Assembly: GCF_016458305.1 (NCBI RefSeq)
Contig: NZ_JAEMHL010000020.1
Span: 1-44,567, forward strand
Reading direction: 5' to 3'
From: Geomonas anaerohicana
GTDB taxonomy: Bacteria > Desulfobacterota > Desulfuromonadia > Geobacterales > Geobacteraceae
Length of the DNA stretch: 44,567 nt
Shown here one piece after another: positions 9,312 to 17,931 of this stretch (positions are counted from its first letter, which is position 1; the number at the start of each line of letters is the position of its first letter). Position numbers and translations under genes: made by a program. The notes below the pieces were generated by a model. It had not been told where the DNA came from and did no database searches. It saw nothing but the letters and a program-made list of their open reading frames with translations.

Positions 9312-10244
9312 CTACTGCCCCAGGGAGAACCCGGTGCTCCCTCCCCCGGAGAACGGGGCGCTGCCGATATACTCTCCCTTCCAGTACAAGGCGGCCTCCC
9401 CGGGTGGCAGCCCCGCCTCGACGGGTGCGAAAGAGAAGCGCTCCGGAGGCTGCGGCCCGACGGCAGCGGTGGTATTGAGCGGGTAGCGGGCAAGAACCGG
9501 AAAATCACCCCGCGCCGGCTCGACTGCACCGGGCTTCGCCGTCGTCCCACGCACCACCTGGTACTGCACCCCTTTCTCGCGCGGCGGCAGCTTCGCGTGC
9601 AGCAGCAACTCGGCGTTTCCCTCCCCGGAAAAGCGGAGGTCGTACCTGGGGGTCCAGCGCTCGTTGCCGACCAGGTAGGAGACCTGCGCCTTGCTGCCGG
9701 TGACCCAGATGCGCGCCGAGGCGACCCCCTTGGTGGCCGTTGCCAGCTCCCGTTCCACGGCATCCAGCGCGAGGCGGCATTTACGCTTGCTGCGGTAGAC
9801 CACTTCCATCTGGTTCAGGGCGAATTCGGTTCCCTGCTGCAGCGTCACCACCGGATCGGGATTGGCCTTGGTCTTCCTGGGCGCCTTGCCGCTTTGCGAC
9901 CTGGCGGCAGCGGAAAAGATCTCCTCGCGCCGGTTCAGGGCGTCCATGCGGTCCTGCAACTCGCCCCGGCGTTCCCGCAGGCGCACCAAATCGGCCGAGC
10001 GTCGCCGGTCCTGTTCCGCGGGGACCAGCTCAACCCTCTGCACGGTCCCTCCCGGCGCCTTCACCCGGAGCGACCCCGATGCGTAAGCGTCCGGCAAAGG
10101 GAGTTCCAGGTAGCCGCCGGAGACGGGAAGTTCCTGCTCCACCCGCGCACCGTCCAGAAACAGGGTGACGCTCTTCTGTCCGGCCAGGGCCTGGGAACAG
10201 ACCAGCACCGGGAACAGCAAAAAGGCCAGCGGTAACAGGCGCAT
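9312..10244 (-). CDS. Secreted DUF4140/DUF4139-type (mucoidy inhibitor A-like) protein
   Basis: This is a 310-residue exported protein. A signal peptide covers about 1-22 (hydrophobic core then SQALAG). A short DUF4140-like strand region (VTLFLDGARVEQELPV) follows, then a charged helical stretch (RRSADLVRLRERRGELQDRM) likely to be coiled coil, and a DUF4139-like beta region with SYLVGNERWTPRYDLRF. Full-length MuiA-type proteins exceed 500 residues, so this one is shortened. The function of the family is poorly known. The start at 10244 was chosen because it opens a clean signal peptide and follows GAGGTG. Confidence 0.6.
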   Translation of the reverse strand: MRLLPLAFLLFPVLVCSQALAGQKSVTLFLDGARVEQELPVSGGYLELPLPDAYASGSLRVKAPGGTVQRVELVPAEQDRRRSADLVRLRERRGELQDRMDALNRREEIFSAAARSQSGKAPRKTKANPDPVVTLQQGTEFALNQMEVVYRSKRKCRLALDAVERELATATKGVASARIWVTGSKAQVSYLVGNERWTPRYDLRFSGEGNAELLLHAKLPPREKGVQYQVVRGTTAKPGAVEPARGDFPVLARYPLNTTAAVGPQPPERFSFAPVEAGLPPGEAALYWKGEYIGSAPFSGGGSTGFSLGQ

Positions 10245-10290
10245 GGGGCACCTCGCAACGGGGACCGGGGCTGAAAAAACGCAAAGGACA

Positions 10291-10318
10291 ACTTTACAGC
10301 GCCCCGGCACCATTGCAA
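10291..10318 (-). promoter_or_regulatory. Candidate promoter of the DUF4139-type gene
   Basis: On the minus strand, TTGCAA (10313-10318) and TAAAGT (10291-10296) are 16 bp apart, in the gap after the FKBP gene. The start is near 10284. Confidence 0.4.
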
Positions 10319-10331
10319 GCAGCCGGTATGA

Positions 10332-10802
10332 TTACTTCTCTACGTCGAGAAGCTCCACTTCGAAGATGAGGGTGGCGTTGGGGGGAATCACTCCGCCGGC
10401 GCCGTTGGCCCCGTAGCCAAGCTGCGGCGGAACGACCAGCTTCCTCTTCCCCCCCACTTTCATGGACATGACACCCTCGTCCCAACCCGGGATCACTTCA
10501 CCGGCGCCGATCCTGAAGATGAAAGGCTGGCCGCGGTCGAGCGAGCTGTCGAACTTGGTGCCGTTTTCCAGGGTGCCGGTGTAGTGCACCTTGACCCCCT
10601 TGCCCGAGGTCGGGGACGGCCCGGTCCCGACCACGAGGTCGGTATAGGAAAGGCCGGAGGGGGTGGTCACCGCCCCGGCAGCGGCCTTGGCTGCGGTTTT
10701 CTCGGTTGCCGGCTGCTTGGCAGGATCCTTCTGGGAGCAGGCGGGAATGGCTATCGCCGCCATGAGCAGCAAAAGCACGAGGAACTTCTCAACGTTGCGC
10801 AT
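10332..10802 (-). CDS. FKBP-type peptidyl-prolyl isomerase, lipoprotein
   Basis: This 156-residue protein has a lipoprotein signal ending in AIPAC (lipidated C21), then an Ala/Lys/Thr-rich linker and one FKBP domain (about 50-156). Active-site motifs are [27 protein letters not shown] and [23 protein letters not shown]. It isomerises Xaa-Pro bonds in the cell envelope and helps fold exported proteins. The ATG at 10802 follows GGAGG by 7 bases; the TTG one codon upstream is less likely. The DUF1015 gene begins its 3' end 30 bp upstream, so cotranscription is possible. Confidence 0.92.
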   Translation of the reverse strand: MRNVEKFLVLLLLMAAIAIPACSQKDPAKQPATEKTAAKAAAGAVTTPSGLSYTDLVVGTGPSPTSGKGVKVHYTGTLENGTKFDSSLDRGQPFIFRIGAGEVIPGWDEGVMSMKVGGKRKLVVPPQLGYGANGAGGVIPPNATLIFEVELLDVEK

Positions 10803-10832
10803 CAATTTCCTCCGTCAGGTTTCTATGAGTTG

Positions 10833-12074
10833 TTAATCCAACAAGTGGATGAAGAGGCCACTTCTGAGCTTCGGTTCGAACCAGGTCGACTTGGGCGGCA
10901 TGATCTTGTCCACGTCGGCCAGCGCCATCAGCTCCTCGATCGAGGTCGGGAACAGCGAGAAGGCGACCATGTACTCGCCGGAATTGACCACCCGCTCCAG
11001 TTCCTCAACGCCGCGGATGCCGCCGACGAAGTGGATGCGCTGGTCGGTGCGCGGGTTGCGCACGCCGAGGACCGGGCTGAGCAGGTTGTCCTGCAGGATG
11101 GAGACATCCATGGAGGCGACCGGATCGTCCTCGGGGAAAGAATCCTCGCGCGGGGTGAGTTCGTACCACTTGCCCCCCAGGTACATGCCGAACTGGTGCC
11201 GCTCACCGGGCTTGACCGCGGCGGCAACCGGGGTCACCTCGAAATGCTCGCCGACGCGCGCCATGAACTCGGCGACGCCGCGGCCATTCAAGTCCTTGAC
11301 CACCCTGTTGTAGGGCATGATGGTCATCTCGTTGTCCGGGAAGATCACGGTGAGGAAGTAGTTGTACTCTTCGCGGCCGGTGTGCTTGGGGTTGGCGTCC
11401 TTTCTAAGGTCGCGCACCCGGCTGGCGGCGGCGCTGCGGTGATGGCCGTCGGCGACGTAGAGGGTCGGGATGGCGGCGAAGCTCTTGGTGAGGGAATCGA
11501 TCAACTTCGGGTCGGCGATGTCCCACAGCGCGTGGGAGACGCCGTCGTCGGTGGTGAAGTCGTACAGCGGTGCCGCCTTGGTGACCTTGTCGATGGTCGC
11601 AGTGAGGGCCGGGTCGTTGCGGTAGGTGTAAAAGACCGGCTCGTCGTTGGCGTTGAGCGCGTCGATGTGCTTGACGCGGTCCTCTTCCTTGTCCGCCCTG
11701 GTCAGCTCGTGCTTCTTGATGGTGCCGGTCTGGTAGTCGTCCACGCCGGCGCAGACTACGAGGCCCGTCTGGGTGATGTTGCCCATCTTCTGGCGGTAAA
11801 CGTAGTAGCGCTCGGTCTCGTCCTGCTGCAGCACGCCCTCCGCCAGGAATTTTGCCAGGTTGTCGCGCCCCTTCACGTACACCGGATCGGAATGCACATC
11901 GATGTCGCGGGGGAGATCGATCTCCGGGCGGGAGATGTGCAGGAAACTCACCGCGTTGCCGGAAGCCATCTCGATGGCCTCATCCGTGTTCATCACGTCA
12001 TAGGGAAGAGCCGCGACCTTCTCGGCCAGCTCCTTTTTGGGGCGTACCGCCTTGAACGGCTTGATAAATGCCAT
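10833..12074 (-). CDS. DUF1015 family protein
   Basis: This 413-residue cytosolic protein opens with FKAVRPKKELAEKVAALPYDV and contains the family hallmark YVADGHHRSAAASRVRD, a motif reminiscent of ParB/Srx-like nucleotide-handling folds. FLHISRPEIDLP and a C-terminal TWFEPKLRSGLFIHLL also fit the family, as does the length. The function is not established; family members often sit near serine or phosphoglycerate metabolism genes, which are not visible here. The ATG follows CAGGAGCAG. Confidence 0.88.
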   Translation of the reverse strand: MAFIKPFKAVRPKKELAEKVAALPYDVMNTDEAIEMASGNAVSFLHISRPEIDLPRDIDVHSDPVYVKGRDNLAKFLAEGVLQQDETERYYVYRQKMGNITQTGLVVCAGVDDYQTGTIKKHELTRADKEEDRVKHIDALNANDEPVFYTYRNDPALTATIDKVTKAAPLYDFTTDDGVSHALWDIADPKLIDSLTKSFAAIPTLYVADGHHRSAAASRVRDLRKDANPKHTGREEYNYFLTVIFPDNEMTIMPYNRVVKDLNGRGVAEFMARVGEHFEVTPVAAAVKPGERHQFGMYLGGKWYELTPREDSFPEDDPVASMDVSILQDNLLSPVLGVRNPRTDQRIHFVGGIRGVEELERVVNSGEYMVAFSLFPTSIEELMALADVDKIMPPKSTWFEPKLRSGLFIHLLD

Positions 12075-12101
12075 AACTGCTCCTGTCTCTTTGTAATTCG
12101 A

Positions 12102-12129
12102 GTTCTACGTTCTATGTTCTACGTTCTAC
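12102..12129. repeat. Four 7-bp tandem units (GTTCTAC/GTTCTAT)
   Basis: GTTCTAC, GTTCTAT, GTTCTAC and GTTCTAC run back to back in the leader region of the DUF1015 gene. They may affect leader length or be a slippage-prone spacer. No coding role is evident. Confidence 0.85.
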
Positions 12130-12148
12130 GTTAAAGGCTCAGGCCCGA

Positions 12149-12177
12149 GGGGACTGGCTCCGAAGGTGCCTGTCCCC
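12149..12177. repeat. Intergenic palindromic repeat, Geobacter type
   Basis: GGGGAC-T-GGC (12149-12158) pairs with GCC-T-GTCCCC (12168-12177) across a 9-base loop, with a T/T mismatch in the stem, and CTTTT follows on the plus strand. Similar GGGGACTGGCTCC...GGTGCCTGTCCCC elements are common between genes in Geobacter genomes, from memory. No plus-strand gene precedes it, so it is more likely a repeat than a dedicated terminator. The rest of 12075-12263 is C/T-rich with nothing recognisable. Confidence 0.65.
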
Positions 12178-12263
12178 CTTTTACTCTGTGTCCGCCTTTG
12201 CTCTGTCCCCTTTGCCCTACCTTTGCCCGGCTTGGACCTTATCGGCGCGGAGGGGCGAAAGTA

Positions 12264-13079
12264 TTAAAAATACCGTTTGGCTCCGACGAACCTTTTTTGG
12301 AAGTAGGAGTCGTCCATCGAGCTCACCTTGATGTCATCGCCGCGGCGCGGCGCGTGAACGAAACGGCCGTTGCCGACGAAGATGCCGACGTGATTGATCT
12401 CGTCAGCGGAGGCGCCGAAGAAGACCAGGTCGCCGTCTTTCAACTCTTCACGTCCGACCGCATCCCCCACCCGGTACTGCTCGCGCGAGGTGCGCGGGAT
12501 GTTGATGCCGCACAGGTTGTAGACTGCGCGCACGAACCCGCTGCAGTCCATGCCGTCGACCACGGTGTCCCCGCCCCAACGGTAGGGGATGCCGACGAAG
12601 CGCTCGGCGGTGCGGGCGGCGATGTTGCCCATGTCACCGCGGTCGCGTTTGACCGGCTCCTCTTTCTTCTTGCCGGGCGGCACGGGCTTGGTGGGCTTGG
12701 TGATGGAGGGGGCCGGGGCCTTCTCGATCACGGTCTCCCGCACCAGCACGGTGCGGTCGGGCTGCGGCGGCGCGATGAAGTAGGAGCCGATAGTCTTCTC
12801 CTTCACCAGCTTCTGGGCCACCTTGCGCGCGTCGTCCCGCTTGGCGAAGTCACCGAAACGGACGGCGTAGATGCCGTTTTCCCGTTTGAAGTAGAAGGCC
12901 TCGATGCCCTGTTCCTGCAGTTTCCTGGTGAGGCGCTCAGCGTTTTTCACGTCCGAGAAGGCGCCCACCTGGATGGCGAAGCCGACGCTGGAAAGCCCGG
13001 CGCGCTGTGCCGCGCAGCCGGTGGCCGCCGGCGCGAGCAGGAGGAGATATATGATCAACAGTCTTACTGCTTTGTGCAT
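12264..13079 (-). CDS. SPOR and NlpC/P60 domain cell-wall endopeptidase (probable lipoprotein)
   Basis: This is a 271-residue exported protein. The signal region ends near C22 (APAATGC, a poor but possible lipobox). An SPOR domain (about 34-104) binds denuded glycan, a Pro/Lys-rich linker follows (about 105-148), then an NlpC/P60 domain (155-271) with catalytic C179 (DCSGFV), H230 (INHVGIFVG) and H242 (RFVHAP). It probably cuts peptide stems of peptidoglycan, drawn to septal or remodelled wall by SPOR. The ATG follows AAGGATAG. It lies 16 bp after prfB at the end of the long envelope operon. Confidence 0.9.
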   Translation of the reverse strand: MHKAVRLLIIYLLLLAPAATGCAAQRAGLSSVGFAIQVGAFSDVKNAERLTRKLQEQGIEAFYFKRENGIYAVRFGDFAKRDDARKVAQKLVKEKTIGSYFIAPPQPDRTVLVRETVIEKAPAPSITKPTKPVPPGKKKEEPVKRDRGDMGNIAARTAERFVGIPYRWGGDTVVDGMDCSGFVRAVYNLCGINIPRTSREQYRVGDAVGREELKDGDLVFFGASADEINHVGIFVGNGRFVHAPRRGDDIKVSSMDDSYFQKRFVGAKRYF

Positions 13080-13095
13080 TGTCTATCCTTGTTCC

Positions 13096-14212
13096 CTAAA
13101 TATCCTTGGTCTCCCGACGCACTCCCATCAGGTACGGGACCACGAAGTCGTCCAGCGCGCCGTCCAGGACGTTGTCCGGGTTGCCGCTTTCCACGCCGGT
13201 ACGCAGGTCCTTGACCATCTTGTAGGGATGCAGCACGTAAGAGCGGATCTGGCTACCCCAGCCGATCTCCTTCTTCTCGCCCGCGATGTCGGCCGCCTTG
13301 GACTCGCGCTCCCGGACTTCCATCTCGTAGAGCTTGGAGCGGAGCACCTTCATGGCAGTGGCCTTGTTCATGTGCTGGCTGCGCTCGCTCTGGCAGGCCA
13401 CCACGGTCCCGGTGGGAAGGTGGGTGATCCTGATGGCCGAGTCGGTGGTGTTGACGTGCTGTCCGCCGGCCCCCGAGGAGCGGTAGGTGTCGATCCTCAG
13501 GTCGCTCTCCGGGATCTTGATCTCGATGTCGTCCTCCTCGATCACCGGGAAGACAAATACGGAGGCGAACGAGGTGTGGCGCCGGGCGCTGCTGTCGAAG
13601 GGAGAGATGCGCACCAACCGGTGAATGCCCGCCTCCGCCTTGAGGTAGCCGTAGGCGAACTCGCCGGTGACCGCGAAGGTCACCCCCTTGATCCCGGCCC
13701 CGTCGCCCTCCTGGTAGTCGGTGATCTCGGTCTTCCACCCCTTCTTCTCGCAGTAGCGCAGGTACATGCGCAAAAGCATCTCGGCCCAGTCCTGGGACTC
13801 GGTGCCGCCGGCGCCGGAGTTGATGGAGAGGAAGGCGCCCGAGGCGTCGTGGGGCCCGGAGAGCATCCTGCGGAATTCCGCCTGGCTCACCCCGGTCTCC
13901 AACTGCTCGTTCATGGCATGAACCTCGGCGAGGGTCGCTTCGTCCTGTTCTTCACTCCCCAGCTCGATCAGTTCCTGGATGTCACGGGCCTGGCGCTCCA
14001 GATTCTCCCAAGTGGTGACGTCCTTCTCCATCGCCATCCTGTCTTTGAGCACCTTCTGCGCCTTGTCGGCGTCGTTCCAGAAGTCGGGGCGGGAGGTCTG
14101 CTCCTCGAGCTCCTGCATCCGCTCCCTCTTGTCATCTACGTCAAAGAGACCCCCGGAGTTTGTTGATTCGCTCGGCAAGGTCCTCTATTTTGGCAATTTC
14201 TTCTCTGAACAT
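13096..14212 (-). CDS. prfB: Peptide chain release factor 2, with programmed +1 frameshift
   Basis: RF2 reads UGA and UAA stops. The main frame carries the GGQ loop in SSGAGGQHVN and the SPFDSSARRHTSFAS stretch; stop recognition in RF2 is by an SPF-type tripeptide. The true start is the ATG at 14212 (after AAGGAG). Twenty-three codons later the frame hits an in-frame TGA (14141-14143) in CGGGGGTCTCTTTGAC. This matches the known RF2 autoregulatory slip site: an internal Shine-Dalgarno-like GGGGG, a CUU slip codon, then UGA-C. A +1 shift joins the frames and gives about 371 residues, the usual RF2 length. Low RF2 favours the shift and so restores RF2. Confidence 0.96.
14135..14155 (-). promoter_or_regulatory. 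RF2 programmed +1 frameshift site
   Basis: On the minus strand, CGGGGG precedes TCT-CTT-TGA-C with the short spacing found in E. coli prfB (AGGGGGTATCTTTGAC). The TGA at 14141-14143 is the 24th codon of the upstream frame. The purine block can pair with the 16S 3' end and push the ribosome forward by one base. Confidence 0.93.
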
Positions 14213-14269
14213 CTGAAAACTCCTTATGGTCGCATCGCCGGTGCGGCGATCATTGTTATTGGCAAAAAG

Positions 14270-15808
14270 TCAGCTGCGGCGCCCGCGGTAGCAGGCGATG
14301 CCCATGCCGATGCTGCCGGAGAGGCAGATCAGGGCGAAGAGGTCGCCGAAGCGGTTGTAGAAGGTCCGCCCGGTGCCGGGCCTCACCTCGCCGCTCAAGG
14401 TCACCTCCTGGAACAGCGGGGTCATGCCCCGGATGTGCCCCTTGCTGTCGATCACCGCGGAGATCCCGGTGTTGGCGGCCCGCACCAGGGGAACCCGATT
14501 CTCCACGGCCCGGAACACGGTCATGGAGAGGTGCTGGTAGGGGGCGGAACTGCGTCCGAACCAGGCGTCGTTGGTGATGTTCACCAGCACCTGCGCTCCC
14601 TTTGCGACATAGGCGTTGGCCACCTCCGGGAAGATCCCTTCGAAGCAGACCAGCACGCCCAGTTTCCCGGTGGAAGCCGGCAGCACCACGGCCTCCTTGC
14701 CCGGGGAGAAATCGCCGATCCCGGTCACCACCTTGTTCACGAACGGCAGCAGCGGCGCCAACGGCACGTACTCGCCGAAGGGAACCAGGTGCAGCTTATC
14801 GCTTCTCCCGGCGATGGTGCCCTGCTCGGTGAAGAGGAACGCGCTGTTCAGGTAGCGCACCATCCCCTCCTGCTGTTCGTAGGCGGGGCTCCCCACCACC
14901 AGCGGGCTCTTCAGCTCGACAGCCAGGGCGCTGACCCGGGCCGCGTAGGCCGGCTCGCGCTGCAGGAAAAACGGCAGGGCACTCTCCGGCCAGACCACCA
15001 GGGTTCCCGGTTCCTTGCACCCCTCCCGGGTCAGACGCTCGTAGGTCTTCAGCGTCGCGTCCTGGAAAGCGGGGTCCCACTTCTGGTCCTGCGCGATGTT
15101 GCCCTGCACCAGCAGCACCCTGCGCGGCTCGCCCCTGTCGCTGCGGGTCAGGGCGGCGACGCCGTAGACCATGGTGGCCGCCATGAGCAGCACCAGGAGC
15201 AGCAGGGCACGCACCGGGTAGGGTTTGCGGTGGCGCATCGAGACCCAGATCCGGTAGAAGACCACGTTGGCCAGGGCGATCAGGAAGCTCACCCCGTACA
15301 CCCCGGTCAGGTCGCTGATCTGGATCAGCGGCAGGGTGCGGTACTGAGAATAGCCGAGGCTTGCCCAGGGAAAGCCGGTCAGCACGTAGGAGCGGATCGC
15401 TTCACCGGTCACCCACAAAAGCGGGAAGGAGCAGAGCAGCGGAATCCGGCTCCCTTCGCAGCGGCGCACCAGCCAGAGCACCGCGGCGGGATAGAGCGCC
15501 AGGTAGCCGACCAGGATGAGGTAGAGCGTCACACTCACCGTCCAGTGCAGCTTCCCGTAGTTCATCATCACCACGTTGAGCCAGTACAGGATCCCGGCAT
15601 AGGCCACGCACCCGGCCGTGAAGCCGAGCCGGAAACCGAGCCGAGGGGTGGCGCGGTCGGCCGCCAGGAAAAGCGGCACGAAGGCAACCCACGCCAGGAC
15701 CGACACGCCCGGCAGCGGGAAGGAGAGTGCCAGCAAAACACCGGAAAGCAGCGCCAGCAGGTAGCGCCCTACCGTCGCCTCGCCGGCCATGGCCGATCGC
15801 GCGGTCAC
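14270..15808 (-). CDS. lnt: Apolipoprotein N-acyltransferase
   Basis: This is a 512-residue inner-membrane enzyme that adds the third acyl chain to lipoprotein N-terminal cysteines before Lol export. Several N-terminal membrane helices (within 15-220) are followed by a periplasmic nitrilase-like domain with the catalytic triad E275 ([10 protein letters not shown]), K338 ([14 protein letters not shown]) and C388 (VLVCFEG). One more membrane helix closes the protein. The GTG start overlaps the stop of the upstream CorC-like gene (GTGA), implying coupling, as in the common ybeX-lnt pairing. Several lipoproteins encoded in this window are presumably its substrates. Confidence 0.95.
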   Translation of the reverse strand: MTARSAMAGEATVGRYLLALLSGVLLALSFPLPGVSVLAWVAFVPLFLAADRATPRLGFRLGFTAGCVAYAGILYWLNVVMMNYGKLHWTVSVTLYLILVGYLALYPAAVLWLVRRCEGSRIPLLCSFPLLWVTGEAIRSYVLTGFPWASLGYSQYRTLPLIQISDLTGVYGVSFLIALANVVFYRIWVSMRHRKPYPVRALLLLVLLMAATMVYGVAALTRSDRGEPRRVLLVQGNIAQDQKWDPAFQDATLKTYERLTREGCKEPGTLVVWPESALPFFLQREPAYAARVSALAVELKSPLVVGSPAYEQQEGMVRYLNSAFLFTEQGTIAGRSDKLHLVPFGEYVPLAPLLPFVNKVVTGIGDFSPGKEAVVLPASTGKLGVLVCFEGIFPEVANAYVAKGAQVLVNITNDAWFGRSSAPYQHLSMTVFRAVENRVPLVRAANTGISAVIDSKGHIRGMTPLFQEVTLSGEVRPGTGRTFYNRFGDLFALICLSGSIGMGIACYRGRRS

Positions 15809-16662
15809 GATTCCTCAGACTCCCCGACCGGCTCCTGTTTCTTGGCGATGTGCACCTTGGCGATGCGCCTCTCGTCCGCCTCCAGCACGGTGAGCACCAG
15901 CGAGTCGCTTTCGATGACGTCGCCCGCGACCGGAATACGCCCGGTCAGGTGGAACAGGAGCCCCCCCACTGTCTCGAAGTTGTCCTTTTCGATATCGACG
16001 TCGAACTGCTCTTCCAACTCCTCGATGGGAAGCCTGCCGTCGGCGACGATGGAGCCGTCCCCCTGCACCGAGAGGCGCTCGGTCTCCAGGTCGTACTCGT
16101 CCTGGATGTCCCCCACGATCTCTTCGAGCAGGTCCTCGATGGTGACCAGGCCGGCAGTGCCGCCATACTCGTCGATGACCACCGCCATGTGCACCCGCCG
16201 CTTCTTGAAATCGTGCAGCAGCTCCTCGAGATTCTTGGTCTCCGGGATGAAGAACGGGGGACGGATCAACTTCCTGAGCTCGATGGCCTCGTCGGGCTCA
16301 CCCCAGTACCTGAGCAGGTCCTTGGCGTAGATGAGGCCGATGATGTTGTCGATGGTTCCCTCGTAGACCGGGAGCCGGGAGTGGCCCGAGGCGATGATAG
16401 ACTTCAGCACCTCGCGCACCTCGAGTTCGATGGAGACGCAGGCCATCTCCATGCGCGGCAGCATGATCTCGCGCACCATGGAATCGCCCAGGGTCAGGAT
16501 GGAACGGATCATCGCGTTCTCCTCCTGGTTGATGACCCCTTCTTCCTCGCCGGCGTCCATGATCTCCTGGATCTCCGCCCCGGTGACTTTCTTTTTGCCG
16601 TACAAGAGCCGGGTCAGGGATTCCATGAGTCCCTGGCCCTTGCGTCCGTTACCCTCTTCCAA
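15805..16662 (-). CDS. CBS and CorC/HlyC domain protein (YbeX/CorC type)
   Basis: This 285-residue protein lacks the DUF21 membrane domain of larger hemolysin-C homologues. After an acidic N-terminal lead it has paired CBS domains (about 60-180; [34 protein letters not shown]) and a CorC_HlyC domain (about 200-280). CBS pairs of this type bind adenine nucleotides; the family is linked to Mg/Co efflux and ribosome maturation (YbeX), and its place next to ybeY and lnt favours the YbeX role. The start is TTG at 16662, after AAGGAG at 8 bases. Confidence 0.88.
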   Translation of the reverse strand: MEEGNGRKGQGLMESLTRLLYGKKKVTGAEIQEIMDAGEEEGVINQEENAMIRSILTLGDSMVREIMLPRMEMACVSIELEVREVLKSIIASGHSRLPVYEGTIDNIIGLIYAKDLLRYWGEPDEAIELRKLIRPPFFIPETKNLEELLHDFKKRRVHMAVVIDEYGGTAGLVTIEDLLEEIVGDIQDEYDLETERLSVQGDGSIVADGRLPIEELEEQFDVDIEKDNFETVGGLLFHLTGRIPVAGDVIESDSLVLTVLEADERRIAKVHIAKKQEPVGESEES

Positions 16663-16695
16663 GGATGTGTCTCCTTAATGTTTCAGCATTGTCCG

Positions 16696-17415
16696 TCACA
16701 GCCCGCCCTGCCAGAACACGCGGAACAGCAGGTGCACTGCGAAGGTGATGCCCACCCCCACTACCGCACCCAGCACCACTTCCCGGGGACGGTGGATCCT
16801 GAGCAGCAGGCGCGAGTGGCTCACCATGGCGGCCAGGATGAAGCAGAAAAGCGCTATTAGCGGGTCCTGGGTGTGCAGCGATATCGAGGTGGCGATGGAG
16901 AAGGCAACCGCCGCGTGGCCGCTGGCGCCCCCCCCTTCGAGGGGCTTCCCGGTCCCGGAGCGCGCCTTGAGGATCACCACCACGATCAGCACCAGGACCG
17001 CAGACACCACCATGCCCAGTTCCGACTCGGTCCCCACCATCTGCAGCCCCAGCCTCTGCCAGGGAAGCACGTACTTGGAGAGCACCAGGTACCCCATGAT
17101 GGCGGTGCCGAAGGCGGCCACCAGCACCGCGCCCGCCGCCACGTCCTTGGCGAGCTTGGCCATGGGGTGGTATTCCGGCGAGATCATGTCCACCACCACC
17201 TCGATGGCGGTGTTGAGCAGCTCGGCGAACAGCACGAAGCTGATGGCCAGGGCCAGCAGCATGAACTCCATGGAGGAAACCCGCAACAGCAGTGCCGCGA
17301 ACAGCACGGCAAGCGCCGCCAGGAAGTGGTAGCGCATGTGCTTCTGCGTGCGCGTGGTGTGGAGGATCCCCTCAATGGCGCAGTTCACGGAGTCGATGAA
17401 GCGGGTCGGCTTCAT
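16696..17415 (-). CDS. Fusion of DgkA-type lipid kinase and PAP2 phosphatase
   Basis: This is a 239-residue membrane protein with two catalytic modules. Residues 1-115 match prokaryotic diacylglycerol/undecaprenol kinase (FAELLNTAIEVVVD at 63-76, then AKLAKDVAAGAVL). Residues about 130-239 match PAP2 (SGH at 165-167; SRLLLRIH with R202 and H208), with relaxed details: KP in place of RP in the first motif and Glu in place of the final Asp. The pairing could phosphorylate and dephosphorylate a polyprenol or diacylglycerol pool. The ATG follows GGAGG. It sits between ybeY and the CorC-like gene in the operon. Confidence 0.88.
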   Translation of the reverse strand: MKPTRFIDSVNCAIEGILHTTRTQKHMRYHFLAALAVLFAALLLRVSSMEFMLLALAISFVLFAELLNTAIEVVVDMISPEYHPMAKLAKDVAAGAVLVAAFGTAIMGYLVLSKYVLPWQRLGLQMVGTESELGMVVSAVLVLIVVVILKARSGTGKPLEGGGASGHAAVAFSIATSISLHTQDPLIALFCFILAAMVSHSRLLLRIHRPREVVLGAVVGVGITFAVHLLFRVFWQGGL

Positions 17416-17424
17416 AGCGAGCCT

Positions 17425-17456
17425 CCGGCCTTCGCCAAGGCTTCGGCCGGCAAGCC
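17425..17456. repeat. REP-like palindrome between ybeY and dgkA-PAP2
   Basis: CCGGCC (17425-17430) and GGCCGG (17445-17450) flank GCCTT-CGCC-AAGGC, giving a small stem-loop. Read on plus it encodes the AFAKASAGK string seen in a widespread family of short interspersed bacterial repeats. It lies in the 51-bp intercistronic gap of the operon. Confidence 0.6.
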
Positions 17457-17466
17457 CCTGCCCCGG

Positions 17467-17931
17467 CTAGACAAGCCCTTCCTCGACCAGCAGGGAGAAA
17501 ATCTCCCGCTCCTTGGCCTCCATGCGGGCGGCCTCGGCCTCGCCGCTTCTTTCATGATCGTAGCCGGTGATGTGCAGGATGCCGTGCATAAGCAGGAAGT
17601 AAAAGCGCTCCAGGAAGGTCTGCCCGGACTCCTCGGCCTCGCGGGCCGCGGTGTCGACGGAGATGACCACGTCGCCCAGGACGTCGGGATTGACGGCGCC
17701 GAACTCCCCCTCCTGCATGGCGAAGGAAATCACGTTGGTGGCCTTGTCCCGCCCCAGGTACTCCCGGTTCAGGACGCGGATGGCCCGGTCCCCGACGATG
17801 CTGACGGAGAGTTCCGCCTCAGGACATCCCAAGGCGTCTAAGATCCTCTGCGCCACCTTTCGCAGCTGCGTCTTCGCGACCGGTATCCGCCTTTGGCGGT
17901 TCGCTATCGATATCCTCTGGCTTCTTGGCAA
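17467..17931 (-). CDS. ybeY: rRNA maturation endoribonuclease YbeY
   Basis: This 154-residue zinc RNase matures 16S rRNA 3' ends and takes part in ribosome quality control. The metal motif H-G-x-L-H-x-x-G-x-D-H is intact: H116, H120 and H126 in MHGILHITGYDH. RDKATNVISFAM is the family's central strand. The start is called as TTG (17931) because AAGGAG precedes it by 7 bases and the residues after it (RISIANRQ) match the usual YbeY N-terminus; an ATG at 17991 would add 20 poorly conserved residues. This places the first 113 bases inside the 3' end of pgpH. Confidence 0.9.
   Translation of the reverse strand: MPRSQRISIANRQRRIPVAKTQLRKVAQRILDALGCPEAELSVSIVGDRAIRVLNREYLGRDKATNVISFAMQEGEFGAVNPDVLGDVVISVDTAAREAEESGQTFLERFYFLLMHGILHITGYDHERSGEAEAARMEAKEREIFSLLVEEGLV

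Noticed and set aside
14234..14250. ATCGCCG/CGGCGAT hairpin between lnt and prfB as a terminator
   Set aside because: No T-run follows on minus and the genes appear to be one operon.
13979..16330. 783-codon plus-strand open frame
   Set aside because: It runs antisense across prfB, lnt and the CorC-like gene.
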